From positions 248,001 to 312,000 of the forward strand of contig OY752140.1 in the NCBI GenBank assembly GCA_963573315.1: DNA of 64,000 bases. The letters run 5' to 3'. The notes under the pieces are model-generated. The model saw nothing but the letters and a program-made list of their open reading frames with translations, ran no database searches and had not been told where the DNA came from. The translations under genes were made by a program, and so were the position numbers. The DNA is from Entomortierella parvispora. Its lineage: Eukaryota; Mortierellomycota; Mortierellomycetes; Mortierellales; Mortierellaceae. Shown in pieces: positions 22,992 through 34,383 of the stretch (its first letter is position 1; every line of letters begins with the position of its first letter).

Positions 22992-24974
22992 TCAAATGGC
23001 CGCTGCTTCTACAGTCGACGTGTTCGCGCTTTGAGTCTGCGCTGCTGCCAGGATTGCCAGAGTTTTTGTTAGACTGGGCTGAGGAGCGGGTGTTACAGTT
23101 CCTTTGTCTTCCACCAGGGGCAGGAATGAAGCTTGGGGTCGATGCGCAGAGGCCTTCTTCAGAACCATCATCCAAAGCCAATTCGGGATGTTCTTTTGGA
23201 AGAATCGAGCAAAAGCTCCCTTGAAACTCTGCAAGCGAGAACAGATGGCAAGAGATATTGTCAGAAAGAGAGAAAGAGAGAAAGAGAAAGGGAGGAGGCA
23301 ATTCCGTGGCAGAAAAAAGAGTCGCCTTGGTTAGGGGCTGGTGTTTTTCATTTACCTTTGCACTTGTGGATGCGTAGTAGCGACTCTTTTTGAAACCTTC
23401 TATCGCCACAGGGTACCGTTCTGAATAGTATTCTTTCAAAACGTTTTCGATGCCTGCAACATCCTGAGTAGAAGACATGACGTTGATCCAATTGGCAAGG
23501 CAAACTGCGTCCTGCATTGCCGTTGCAGCGCCCACTGCTCCAAACGGACTCAATTTGTGGCAAGCTATAGTTAGACAGGCAAGAAATAAAGCATCAGCAT
23601 CCAACAACTATGTCAATCCAGCGCAGAAGATGCAACTCGACGAAACTCCATTACCATCACCAATAAGCACAGTCCGGCCCGAGTGCCAGGTCTTAAAGAC
23701 CTTTTCCTCCAAGGTGACTTTAGAAATCAGTTCCTTGGGTGTGAGGTCGATCAATGTCCCAAGCGTCGTGCCTGAACCACGCAATCCATGAGGCACGGCG
23801 AAATCACGAACTTGACTGATCATGGCCCCCACAGCCTCGGGTCCCCATTCTGAAGTCCTGAACGTGTCATGATCTTTAAGGGTGGTCTTGTCCAAGTGCT
23901 GAATGACCATCCAGCAAAGAGTCTTGTACTTTGTCGTAAAAGTGATCCACTATATCACACAAAAGGGGAGGATGTTAACCTCCAAGTTGGACAGCCATCG
24001 TTCGCAGAGGAAAAAGATCACCGAGTTTCCTACTTACTGTGTACATATTACCGTTCATGGTATTGCACTGACAGTCTTCCAACAGCAGTTCAGGGTACAC
24101 TTCCGGGTCCAATGGCGCCGTTTGACCCACAAGACAGACACAGTTGTATGGTAGAGGGGTATCGTCCGAAGGGGGCAGAGTCCCTTGATCTTTCAACTGC
24201 TTGAAAATACCCTGTCTCACAGCAGAGTTGGTTCCGTCGGCGCCCACGACCAAGTGACCATCGTACTCGGTCCCATCTGAACAAGTCAAACGGACCCCGG
24301 TCATACCACGACTGTCCCTGTCGCCCTCCTCAACGTTCTTGAAAGTGAGGACGCGTTTGTTGAAAAAAATCTTTTCGCGAGGGATCCGACTGTAAAGGAT
24401 CTCGTACATAGCGGGTCGAGAGAGAATCCTTCCATCGGCTCCACCCCTGCTCATTTTTTTCCCAGCAAAACAGTGGAGACAAAAAATCAAAATCTGTTAG
24501 TGGACAACACGAAAGGTACTACTTTTACCGCGATCCCGAACAGATCATGGGAGTTGACTTACAAAATCGCTCGTGGAGAAAAGTCCACGACGAAATCCAA
24601 GGCTGCCTTTTCGTCTCTCATAATGACCTTGTTGTTTACGAGCGAGGCTTTCACAAAGTCGTCGTAGATGCCCATTTGACGGAAGAGTGGCGCTACATTG
24701 TCGCCTAGGGACAAGGCCGAGCCTGAACATGTCCGACAACACAAAAAAAATAAAGGGTTAGTCCAAGAAAGGGGTCCCGGGTTTCCCAATTCTGTTCCAG
24801 AAAGAAGGACTTACCCAAAGGATTTACTGCTGGAGAACGCTCAAGGACCTTGTAGGGGATCCCAGCCTTCTCCAGGAGGATAGCAAGAGTTAGTCCGCCC
24901 AGACCCGCGCCAACAATGATGACCGTTGGGCGATTTGCGGTAGAAGATGCTTGAGAAGGGGTCAGACTGGACAT
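22992..24974 (-). CDS. FAD-dependent aromatic-ring-type monooxygenase
   Basis: Six exons in minus-strand order, 24974-24815, 24722-24563, 24446-24038, 23949-23655, 23564-23356 and 23228-22992, join to 489 aa. The Rossmann motif VIIVGAGLGGLT (18-29) binds FAD ADP, LVVGADGTNSAVR is the DG motif, and VLIGDGACHKLSPFGAVGA is the GD motif of class A flavin monooxygenases of the PHBH type. These enzymes hydroxylate or epoxidise substrates using NAD(P)H and O2. The C-terminal 79 residues (exon 6) include a tail rich in Ala, Thr and Ser that is not part of the catalytic fold. The substrate is unknown. An in-frame ATG further upstream exists, but the one at 24974 gives a family-like N-terminus. An NmrA-like gene lies upstream on the same strand. 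Confidence 0.9.
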
Positions 24975-25485
24975 GTCTTTTCTCAAAAGATTCAGAGTAG
25001 GAGGTATTGTTGTATTGTGGTTGAATTGGAGGAATGGAGAACAGAGAGGAAAGAGATGATGATGCTGCTGGTCCATTCCATCCTCTCTTCTTCTCATGGC
25101 ATTGCTCTCATCTCGACCATTCTCCTCCATGAGGGTATCTCCCGTTGAGTGCCTGAATGCTGTGCGACGTGGAAAGGGGCCAGCGAAGGAGGGAGTCGTT
25201 GTTTGCTGTGAGCACATGCATGCACAAACAGCTAATATTAACGGGACGTTACACCGTGTGGTCGACAAAAGTTGAATGTCTCCTCCCCCCTTTTTTCATT
25301 CTATTTGTTCAGCAAAGTCGAATCTCAATGCTCATCCCCACGGTGTCCCTTTTATCATCATCAGCAACCCTTCTATCATCACCAGCAACCCCCTACAGTA
25401 GTTGGAGTCATATTTTTTTTATTGCAGATTGAACTCGTGAGAGAAGGTGTCCTTCAGGGATCCTGCTCCAACAACTGCAAGGGAT
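24975..25485 (-). other. Spacer between NmrA-like and monooxygenase genes
   Basis: These 511 bases hold the NmrA-like 3' end and the monooxygenase promoter. A 13-14-base repeat (TATCATCACCAGCAAC and TATCATCATCAGCAAC) lies near 25353-25390. No ORF is supported. Confidence 0.5.
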
Positions 25486-26658
25486 CTAAGCGCGGTGTGG
25501 CTTGAAAGCATCCTTCTCCTTCTTCAAAAAGTCCTTGATGGGTCGACCATGGTGGCCCAGGATCTTTTCCAAGTCGCGCGAGACCAAGCCGGCCTTCTTC
25601 TCCTTGACCAACTCGAATTCATCCAGCAGCAACTTGATCATGGCTTCGTTTGGTGCAAAGTGATGGCGACCTTCTCGCTCACCTGCAGTCAAATGGGTCG
25701 CACCTCCCGTCACCGGTCGCAACAAGAGGGTCTGACAACAATCCACATCAAGCTCCTCGGCCCAGTCGGCACGGTTCTTGAGCGACTCCAAGTACTTCTT
25801 GAGCTCCTCCCGGCTGACGTGCTTGAACTCGATCCTCTCGCCAGTGACATCTTGCAGATCATGGCAAAGATGCTCTGGCGTGATGATCTGAGGACCAGTC
25901 AAGGTATAGATCTTGTTATGATGCTTTCCAAAGCCAACAGTCTCCTCCTCCGTCAACTGCAACTGCTGGTCTTGTTCGAGCTCTTCCATCAAGCGTTCAC
26001 CCTCGCGACCGCGACGGCAGTGCTCGACAATAATGGTCTCGACGGCACAGACGAGATCGCAGGCATCCAAGGGGGTCATCTCGCAGGTGCGATCGCAAGT
26101 CAAGGGGAACTCCTTCTTTTCCTGCACGATAGGGGACCAGAGCAAGAAACATTGGTCCAGGATACTCTTTCTCAGGATCAAATAGCACCGGTTACATTCC
26201 TTCTCGACCATCTTTTCAATCTCGTGGAACCCCTTCAGCTCGTGCAGACCTCCGCTGGGACCGGCCTCGTGGGCGCCCTGGACAGAGATCATCACACATC
26301 CTCGGGCCCCCTGGCTCTTCATCGCTGAGAGAAGGTGCTTGGCTTGCTCGACCCGCCGTTCGTCCATTTCGGGGATCAGGATCGTGGCACAGACCATGTG
26401 GAGGGCCTTCTCGAGGGTCTCCTTCTTTTCGTAGTTGATCTGGTGCAGGCGGACGTTCTTGAACTTTTTGAGCTTCTCGAGATGATCAGTCTTGCGGGCC
26501 AGACAGATGAGTTCCACTTCCTTGCACTTCTTTTCGAGCTCTTGAGCAACATGGAGGGCGACGCAGCAGCCGAGCCAGGAGTCAACGTTGGTGATGGCGA
26601 TGCGCTTGAGCTTGTCGCCACCAAGGGACATGGAGGAAGCACCGGAGGTAGAGGACAT
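25486..26658 (-). CDS. NmrA-like NAD(P)-binding Rossmann protein
   Basis: One exon encodes 390 aa from the ATG at 26658. An upstream in-frame ATG at 26757 adds 33 residues rich in Ser and Leu with Arg but no acidic residues, which could be a mitochondrial presequence. The N-terminus KRIAITNVDSWLGCCVALHVAQEL is a strand-turn-helix dinucleotide fold with a degenerate glycine motif. LICLARK, VRLHQINYEKKETL and the AGPSGGLHELKGFHEIEKMV region follow the NmrA/HSCARG pattern, in which the fold acts as a redox sensor or atypical reductase. The classical Tyr-x3-Lys pair of active SDRs is not evident. TLTGPQIITPEHLCHDLQDVTG is the usual C-terminal substrate-side helix of the family. The function is inferred only at fold level. 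Confidence 0.82.
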   Translation of the reverse strand: MSSTSGASSMSLGGDKLKRIAITNVDSWLGCCVALHVAQELEKKCKEVELICLARKTDHLEKLKKFKNVRLHQINYEKKETLEKALHMVCATILIPEMDERRVEQAKHLLSAMKSQGARGCVMISVQGAHEAGPSGGLHELKGFHEIEKMVEKECNRCYLILRKSILDQCFLLWSPIVQEKKEFPLTCDRTCEMTPLDACDLVCAVETIIVEHCRRGREGERLMEELEQDQQLQLTEEETVGFGKHHNKIYTLTGPQIITPEHLCHDLQDVTGERIEFKHVSREELKKYLESLKNRADWAEELDVDCCQTLLLRPVTGGATHLTAGEREGRHHFAPNEAMIKLLLDEFELVKEKKAGLVSRDLEKILGHHGRPIKDFLKKEKDAFKPHRA

Positions 26659-27179
26659 GGTGATCTTGAAAGATGTTGGGTTGGAAAGGTGTCTGTATAG
26701 AAGGCTTTGTTGATTCAGGCTTAGAGACTGGAGAGGGGAGGAGGAGGAGGGAGACATGAAGACAGAGGCACAGATCTTTTATGTAAAAAAGAACAAGGCC
26801 TGGCTGCGTAGTCCCATCAGTACACCCCGAGCAAGTGATGGATGAGGTGGGATGGCATCAGAGGCTCAGGATGGGCGGCCTGATGGGGGAGTGCAGACGA
26901 GCCAAGCGACCATGGCCACGTCGGCACCATATCCTAGGAGAGGACAAGAGAGAAAGAGACGCTTCTGGTCTGCCTGCTTCATCTTCTCGGTGCCACCACG
27001 CGCGCGTCCCCTTCATTGCGCCGTGCGCAGAATTGCAGCAAAGCCACACGGGCGGGAACAGGCCGCCGTTGGTTGGCCGAGACAGGGCAGATCGCATTCA
27101 TTTCATTCATTCCTCGCATTTCAACTCTTTCCTGTTCATTCCGTCGCTGCATATCCCATTCTTGTAGTCTTATTATACC
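26659..27179. promoter_or_regulatory. Divergent promoter region, NmrA-like / CMC1
   Basis: The interval between two head-to-head start codons holds no gene other than the possible N-terminal extension of the NmrA-like protein (to 26757). TTATTATACC directly precedes the CMC1 ATG. Repeated TTCATT (CATTCATTTCATTCATTCC) lies near 27096-27120. Confidence 0.5.
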
Positions 27180-27815
27180 ATGCACATCCTCACAAGAGCT
27201 GAAGAAGAGGTCCTCTTCAAGACCCTCAAGGCCAACGCCCTCAAGGAATGCGATCCCATCGTCAAGGGTAAACAACCCCAACACTTCCAGAGAGAGAGAT
27301 CCGTTAGTCGCTCATGTCCTTTCATTGCATTGTCCCTCCCATTCTGACCTTCTCTCCTTCTCTTCCTCTAGAATTTGTTGAATGCACACATGGCAAGCTC
27401 GTCACCGTCCTCTGGGCTTGCAGGAAGCAGCACAGGGCCATGAACAACTGCCTGATGGCTCTGTAAGTCCCATTCTTTGACCTTTCTATCTTTTGTGCCT
27501 TCCGATTATTTGTTCCTGTTTTTGCTTTTTTGATGTACTGTACTGACTAAAAGTTCTTTTCCCTGCTCCCTACCAATATGGCCGTCTACTGAACTGACAT
27601 TCAACACAAAAAACAATCGTTTATTGGAAACAACAACAACAAAACAATCCAAACAAAACAGGACAACGCAAGCAGACATGGACAAGTTAAAGATTCAATA
27701 CTTGAATGATCTGGCCGAGGGCAAGGTCGACCATGCTCAGCTTCAAAAAGAGCAAAAGGAAAAGGAGGCAGAACTCAAGAGGAAGAGCAAGAGCAACGGA
27801 CCCGGCGTACATTAA
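27180..27815 (+). CDS. CMC1: COX assembly mitochondrial protein CMC1
   Basis: Exons 27180-27267, 27372-27462 and 27662-27815 encode 110 aa. CMC1 is an intermembrane-space protein that binds copper and stabilises COX1 during cytochrome c oxidase assembly. It carries the twin CX9C motif: Cys24/Cys34 (CDPIVKEFVEC) and Cys46/Cys56 (CRKQHRAMNNC), the disulfide hairpin made by the MIA40 pathway. LTRAEEEVLFKTLKANAL at the N-terminus and the tail DMDKLKIQYLNDL match CMC1 rather than CMC2. The last 30 residues are Lys/Glu-rich. AATAAA at 27835-27840 is the likely poly(A) signal. Confidence 0.93.
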
Positions 27816-28132
27816 CAAACACAATCAGGGCCTTAATAAACAAAACAGTCGTGCCATGTAGACCATTGGAGAGAGAGAGAGAGAGAAGAATGACATCGTA
27901 TGTACAACTTGAAGGTTTTATTGAGATTTCTTTTTTTTTGGGTCTCTTTGAAGAGATTGGGGGGTTTTCTGGTCAGGGCGTTGTGAGAAAAAGTGATAAG
28001 AGAAAGAAAAAAGTCATGATACAATCTAAAGAAAGAAGAAGAAAAAATCAAAGAGGAAGAAAAAAACAGCAGCGAAGGCAACAGTGGGCATAACAGAAAA
28101 TGAACAAGGTGACTGGGTAACGTGGTAGTGAG

Positions 28133-28174
<42 letters not shown>

Positions 28175-28194
28175 ATGATGGACGCAAATTCAAT
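27816..28194. other. Convergent 3' spacer with GA repeat
   Basis: This lies between the 3' ends of CMC1 and the Zn2Cys6 gene. Purine-rich DNA runs along the plus strand, with a GA microsatellite at 28136-28168. No gene is supported. Confidence 0.6.
28136..28168. repeat. (GA)n microsatellite
   Basis: About 16 GA dinucleotides, just beyond the stop codon of the Zn2Cys6 gene. Confidence 0.9.
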
Positions 28195-31100
28195 TTACAT
28201 CCACAAGGGGCCAGCTCCAAATTGTTGATCGGCCGCCGTCGTGACGATGGGGGCTATCCGGAGAGAGGCATCCTGTTCCAAACCCGCGGGGTTGATGGTA
28301 CCCTGCGATCCGGCCTGACCAGCACCCGAAAAGTCAACCCAAAACCTCGAGGGATCGTAAGAGGTGTTGGCAAAGTCATCTCCAAGACCCGAGGGCATGG
28401 AGCCAAGCTGGAAATCTTGGTTCATCTTGTTTTGTGCCTCCATGGTCAACGCGGTCATGGTCATGGTCATGGGCATGTGAGCTTGGCCATGCTGCTGATG
28501 ATGCTGTTGTTGTTGAGAAAGGTGCTGCTGTTGCTGCTGCTGTTGTTGCTGCTGTGCAAGGATCTGCATAGCATAGCGATGGCTGGGAATGACAGGCGTG
28601 GCCAAAGTAGAAGCTTGGGCGTTCATGGCGTTCGAGTGGGCTACAGCGGCGGCAGAGTTGGCATCCTTCATCTCCATTTCCATCTGCTGACGTTGTTGTT
28701 GACGTTGCAACTGCTGTCTCATCAATTGCTGTTGCTGTTGCTGTTGCTGCTCTAGCTTTTGCTGCTCGCTCTCGACCTTGGTCTCGGCCTTGACGCCGGT
28801 TCCAAAAGTCTGCATCTGCTGGTACAGGCGATGGTGCTGCTGAATCTTGAGTTGCTGCTGCTTCTGTTGCTCCTTCAAGTCAACCTGCTGTTGCTGTTGG
28901 CGCTGTTGGTTGTAGTCGTAAACAAGAGAGGATGGGTTGATCGAGCCAGTGGCAAGATCGGGCGAAGTCATCATCGACAAAGTGCTTGGTGTCATTGCGG
29001 TCGAGAATTGTTGGCCAGCAGAGGCCATTGTGTAGACGTTAGGGCCTTGCTGCTGCTGAGCATGAGCCGTTGTTGAAGAGGTGTCCATGGCAAGGATCTG
29101 CTCTGGGGTGGCTGGAGTGCCCATGTTCATGGCCGAGGCTTCGACCTGGCGTCTCTTGCGCTTTGGCAGACCCTCGGCCTGCTCCATAGTGATCTCATCC
29201 TGTACATCGTGATCACCGTCCTGGTCGGCAGCGGCCTTGGTGGTGGAAGCCAAGAATTGCTCCAAGACCTATCAAAATACAGCCAACAAAAAGAAGGGTC
29301 TGTCAATAAGGCGCTCTTCAAAATAGCAAACAACCAGAAACCGCATTGGAAACTTTAAGCTAATCTTCTTACCTTGATGCCCTCCGCGACTCCACCAGAT
29401 GTTGCTGGCGACCGAAGGAATCCTTCCAACACTCGAACAGTGCGTCGGTAGTACTCCATGGCGATCTCGGAGCCCCTCTTGTCATAGACGGCGTTCATAG
29501 CATGGATGACTCCCGCCTGCAAGAGTGCATACAGCGCAAACCGGTTAACAACGTAGGAACAGTGGTCCATGTTGAGTGTAACGGCAATGTCCGTGATGGC
29601 ACGGCCTGATCCTGTGCAAATGGTGTTGGATTGGGCGGCAGCCGGAGAACCCGCAGCACCGACAATGTAGGGACGATGCAGCAGGATCAGCGTGGCGTTA
29701 TAGACAATGTAGAGATAAGCCGGGTATATTTCGCCAGCTTCCCTAGCCAGGCTGGCAGCGTGTTTGGCATCCATGACAACGGAAAGGGGATGTGGTGAGC
29801 GCAGAGGCGAGGCTGGAGAGCCTCGTCTTTGAGCAGACCCGTTCGGGTTTTGCCAGCGCATCTCTGGAGTCAAGTTGCTCAACCAGGAGGTGAGCGAGCC
29901 CTCAATATACGAGACCATCGAGTCGTGGCCGCCAAACTGAGGGGGGAGCGACTGGGTCGAGTACGAGTGCTGGAGAACACTGCCGAGAATCTACAACGAA
30001 CAAGTTACAAGTTAGGATCTTGGTGACAGGCAAAAGAGAGTCTGCGGTCCTCTTGTTGTAATTGTATCATTTACCTTGACAAGACGAATCATGCAGATAA
30101 AGCCGCGGAAATCTTGAGAGGATGGGCCATCGACAACTGGCAACTCGACGTTGCTTTCTTTGCCATGCATCAAGAGACCCAAGCCTAACCATGCCGAGAA
30201 TTGATGGTCCTAGGAGCAACAAGAGCAAACGAGAGCAAGAGAGCAAAATAAAAAAAAGTCGGTTAATGAGAATAACCACGAGTGTCTTGAGCAGTAGAGA
30301 AATTGGTCAGGTTCCACTCGCTTACCAGAATAAACATGGACCACCACAGGTACCGCAGAGCATCGGCCTCGGGGCCATTGACCATCTCTGGGTCGCGATT
30401 GAGTCCGAGCTCGTGAGCCATGCGAATGGCAGAGGCGAGATAGCCGCTGCTACGAGTGGCCTTCCACTGGCCTTGGTGATGGTACTGCGACATCAAGCAC
30501 AGCGCCTGCACCGTGCTCACTCGCGGGATATCCAAAAACTCGTCCAGCATCAGCCTTGCAGCGTCAAAAAACCCTTGAGTCATGGCCGCGATTCTCTGGC
30601 GAGTCTCTGGGTTCGATTTTGCCACCCCTGGGGCCCTGGAGGCGATGGCCAAGAGGGCATTCAAAAGCAACGGAGACAGAGCAGGGACGGGGTTCTGAAG
30701 GTGTGCTTGGTGTCGCTCAGTGTCTTGTGGGTTATTTCTGTTCTTTGCAGTAGCGTTGGCCGCCGCAGCGCCGGGTAAACACAACGAACAGGTCGCTTGT
30801 TGCCACTGGGCCATAAAAGTGGGCTTGTGGACCACGGGCAGGAAAGAATTGATGTCATCAAAATAGGCATTCAAGAGCTCCAGAATCGTGTCGGGGGCCA
30901 GGTTAACGGGGAAGGTGCGAGAGAGAGCGGGGAGAGGGGGCTCCAGGCTCTGGGCAGAGAACTGGAGGTAGTTACGGCCATATTGGCGCGACTGCTCGGG
31001 TGTGAGCCATGGGAACGGCACGGTGGTGCGCACCGATGTGGTGCCCAGCTTATCAAACATATTTGTGAGAGCGGCCATGTCGGACTGTGAGACGGGGCCA

Positions 31101-31741
31101 GGGTACTCTCGTTGGGCTGCCAGCTGGTGCTGGTACTGCAGGTGGCTGTCGTTGGCAAAGGGCAGGAGGGAGGTGAGAGAGCGGTTGCGGGAGACAAGAG
31201 GCGAATGGCGGCCCAGAGGCGACGCCGTGACCGAGCCCGAGCGGGCGCCGCGGCCAACGGTGTGAGCGGGAGTACTGGGTCGGAGAGCAGGCGAGGCTGG
31301 AGGCTGTTTCTTTACTTCGACCAGGTCGCCATATTCGCTGGCATGACCAAAGTCGTCGTCCTCGTCGTCGTCATTGTTGTTATTGTTGTTGTTGTCGTCG
31401 TCCTCGTTGTCAGAGTGGGCGTGGGCCCGGTCGGAGGAGCGGTGCGCGGTTGAAGAAGAGGTCGAGGGAACAACCACCTGCTTTTTCTTGACAATGCCAG
31501 CAAGCATGTTTTCGATCTTGCCGAGTCTGTCTTCGATCACCTCAACATAACCCTTGGGTGGGCCACGCTTGGTGTTGCTGGTGGTGTAGACGCACTGGGT
31601 CTTTGCGGCCTTGCATCCACCGCATCCGTCGGGCACACCATCACACTTGACTCTGCGTCGCCGGCAGTTGTCGCATGCCTTTGTGATTTTGGATCTCTTT
31701 GAGTTGCTGTTGAAGTCCAACAGCATTGGAGAGTTGAACAT
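28195..31741 (-). CDS. Zn(II)2Cys6 transcription factor, XlnR-like DNA-binding region
   Basis: Four exons in minus-strand order, 31741-30326, 30209-30075, 29990-29373 and 29268-28195, join to 1,080 aa. Six cysteines at 23, 26, 33, 40, 43 and 50 form the binuclear zinc cluster (CDNCRRRRVKC), followed by a KRGPPKGY linker and a leucine-spaced coiled coil (VEVIEDRLGKIENML), the arrangement of XlnR-like regulators. An acidic Asn/Asp run near 115-130 and a Ser/Pro region lead to the fungal-specific TF middle homology domain (about 270-700), with LNAYFDDINSFLPVVHKPTF and ALRYLWWSMFIL. The last third is Gln-rich with many Met/Thr repeats, a probable activation region. The target genes are unknown; the XlnR resemblance rests on the zinc cluster and linker only. 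Confidence 0.9.
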
Positions 31742-31979
31742 GTTGGGCAGTCAGCGGCACCAACAAAGGTGGGGGGAGGTAGATGGAGAGAGAGGAGATT
31801 GGCAGGTCCAAGCGAAGGCGGGTTGCAGGGCGAGAGAAGGGGAGGAGGGGGAGAAATGAAAAGATAAAGATAAATATAGCCGCAGGGAGAGGGGAAGAAC
31901 GGACGGTGACAGGCGGGAGAATTGGGCAAGATGATGGGAAGATGAGAAGAAGGAGATCAATCAATCCTGAGGATGGGAA

Positions 31980-32412
31980 AGAGTGAAAAGAGGAAGAGGA
32001 CGAGGAAGGGATGAGAGAGTCCAGGAAAGGAGAGGGGAGGGATATCCAGGACAGAGGTGGTTGTGTGTTTCGAAGGAGGGAGAGAGAGGGAGGATGGGAT
32101 GAGAGAGAGAGAGAGTGTGTGTGTGTGTGCGTGTGTGTGTGTGAGAGTGTGTGTGTGAGAGAGAGGAAGAGAGCAGAGACTGAGAAGAGAAAAAGAGAGA
32201 AGAAGAGAGAGAGAGAGAGAGAAAGAGAGAGTAATGAGAACAAGAGAAAAGAGGCTCGACACAAGGAAATGATGATGAAGAGGATGGGGGAAGAGAGAGG
32301 GAAGTGAGGGAAGAAGAGGGGAATAGGAGGAGAGGGAAGAAGAGGGGAATAGGAGGAGAGGGAAGAAAAGAGGGAAAAAAGAGCACAGGGAAGCAGAAAG
32401 GGAAGAGGACCC
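31980..32412. repeat. Long polypurine tract with GA and GT microsatellites
   Basis: Over 400 bases of the plus strand are almost only A and G, apart from a GT block at about 32115-32155. A 26-base unit is repeated in tandem at 32308-32333 and 32334-32359, with a third partial copy. Such mirror-like purine tracts can form triplex DNA. Confidence 0.75.
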
Positions 32413-32452
32413 AACCACTTTGCACACTCACACTACTACAATCATACTCTCT

Positions 32453-32486
32453 GCACACTGTGCACACTGTGCACACTTTTGCACAC
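32453..32486. repeat. Palindromic GTGCACACT repeat
   Basis: GCACACTGTGCACACTGTGC is a tandem repeat whose GTGCAC core is its own reverse complement, so it could form small hairpins. Confidence 0.6.
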
Positions 32487-32628
32487 CTCGCAGCGGACGA
32501 GGACGAGGACGAGGACGAGGGCGCTGCTTTGTTTGGTCAATTCGTTCGCTTCGTTCGTTCGTTCGTTTCGCTCGTTGCGTTCGCTCGTTGGTTGTTTATT
32601 ATTATTGAATAATAGCTGTTGGGCGTCA

Positions 32629-32720
32629 TCGTCTCGTCGTCGTCGTCGTCGTCGTCTCTCGTTTCTCGTCGTCGTCGTCGTCGTCGTCTCTCGTTTCTCG
32701 TCGCTCGTCTTGTCGATCCT
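32629..32720. repeat. (CGT)n repeat in two 32-base units
   Basis: Two blocks of CGT triplets each end in TCTCTCGTTTCTCG, starting at 32654 and 32686. The 32-base period suggests a slippage duplication. Confidence 0.8.
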
Positions 32721-33173
32721 GCCCCTCCCTTTCTCGCTCTCGTTCGCTCGCTCTCTCTCTCTCTTTCCGTCCTTCTCTCTTTCTTTCTTCCAGAGTGCCG
32801 TCCATCGCCCTTCCCGAAATAAAATGAAATAAAGGAAAAAGGCGTCGCGCTGCTGCTGGACATCTCTATTTCACTGTGTCCGTCTGAAATAAGAAACAGC
32901 GCCCTCAAAAATATAGTCAAAAGGGTCGAGACTGCAAGCGACCGGCCCACAGCCCACCAGGCAGGTGTCCACTGTCACCACGAAACGTCAAATGGACGCC
33001 CAAAATTCTCCTTCCCTGAGTGTGCCATGACCCCTCCTCTCCTCTCCTCTCTTCTCCCCGAATACACCTGGACCCGCCAGGTACTCTGCGACCTGTGTGT
33101 GTATGTATGAATAAATGTATGTATGTGGATGGGTGTGATTGTGCCTTTCTTTTGGCTCAAGGCGGCTGCGAGC

Positions 33174-33197
33174 AAAAAAAAAAAAAAAAAAAAAAAA
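33174..33197. repeat. A24 homopolymer
   Basis: Twenty-four adenines between two low-complexity GT and CTGT stretches. Confidence 0.9.
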
Positions 33198-34358
33198 GAG
33201 TTCACATCGGCGCCCTTCGTTTGTTTGTGTCGGTGGTGTCGGCCTGTCTGCCTGTCTGCCTGTCTGCCCGTGTCTGTCTCCCCGCCTGTTACCTGTGGCC
33301 TGTGGTGGTGACGATGCTCCGACGATTGCAAAAGCGCAAGCACACCACCGAGGAAAGAAGAGCGTGTGGCCCCCAGAGAGAGACATCCAAACAGAGCAAA
33401 CACAACAAAGAGAGCACGCTTCCCACGGAAGAATGGCTCAGTATTGGCCACAACCGTTTGCTGTCCTGCTGTCCCTCCTGTCCCTCCTGGACCTGCTTTC
33501 TCTCTGTTTTTCCCTCTTTTGACCTCACCCTGCCCTTGTCTGTTGGCATGGTTGACCATTGTTTAGTCTCTCCTCTCTTGCTCCCCTCCAAGAGGGATGG
33601 CATGTTTTGCTTGCAAGGACGGGCCGGTGTGTCCAGACACAACGCACAAAAAAAAGTAAACAGGCGCCCCGCCCAACTGCGAATTATACTTTTTTTTTCT
33701 GTTGTCCGCTTGTTTTTGGCCCAGGGACCAACAGGTAAGCGCAGCGATGGAGACACAGTGCGGAAGCGCCACCTTCCTCCCTCTTCTGCTTTGAGCCATG
33801 ACAACAAAAAAAAAAAGTGCGCCAAAGACCAGGGTGCATGCCACAGCAACTGCAGGAGGCAATTGCCCAATTGGTCTTCCCTGGCAAGACCGCGTGCGTG
33901 CAGCAGTGTGAGCTGTCCCTTCCTGTGCGTTGTTCTATCCCTCTATCCCTCAATCACTCATATCGCAACAAGGATCGCCATCCTTTTCTACTGCCTTTCC
34001 TTCCATGAGGCCCAACATCACCTGGGAAAACCTTCCCTCCTCTTTAAAGGTTGATGGGTAATCAAGTTAAAAAAACAAACTCTTCTGCCCGGTCTTGTTC
34101 GTGTACACTCTGAAAAAAAAACTGGGTTAGAGACAACCTGGACTCAGACTCGACTGAGATCCTTCGTGGTCATGACTTTTCTGCCTAAATGAAGGCCGTC
34201 GCTGACCCAGAGGACAACAACCGGGCCATTTGGACTACATTTTCGACCGACCTGGAAAAGAGAAACCAAACTCTTTCCCCCTCTTTATCTTCCGAAAGGA
34301 TTTCTCTTGTCCTGTTTTGATAAGGTCAGCAATTGCTTACTTTTCCTCCCCCCTGTGG

Positions 34359-34383
34359 TTTTTTTTTTTTTTTTTTTTTTTTT
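34359..34383. repeat. T25 homopolymer
   Basis: Twenty-five thymines, downstream of LDAH, with no flanking element recognised. Confidence 0.9.

Noticed and set aside
25447-26328. 293-codon plus-strand ORF
   Set aside because: It is antisense to the NmrA-like gene, whose own frame is longer, has family motifs and fits codon use; the Leu/Gln-rich antisense product is a shadow.
28222-28755. Leu-rich plus-strand ORF
   Set aside because: It is the complement of the Gln-rich region of the Zn2Cys6 gene: CAG/CAA repeats read as CTG/TTG Leu codons.
31641-32427. Several 130-257-codon minus-strand ORFs rich in Ser, Leu and His/Thr
   Set aside because: They come from the polypurine tract and GA/GT repeats read in different frames; repetitive sequence alone explains the open frames.
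33020-34054. 344-codon plus-strand ORF
   Set aside because: It crosses an A24 run and CTGT repeats, resembles nothing known, and has no promoter or splice logic.
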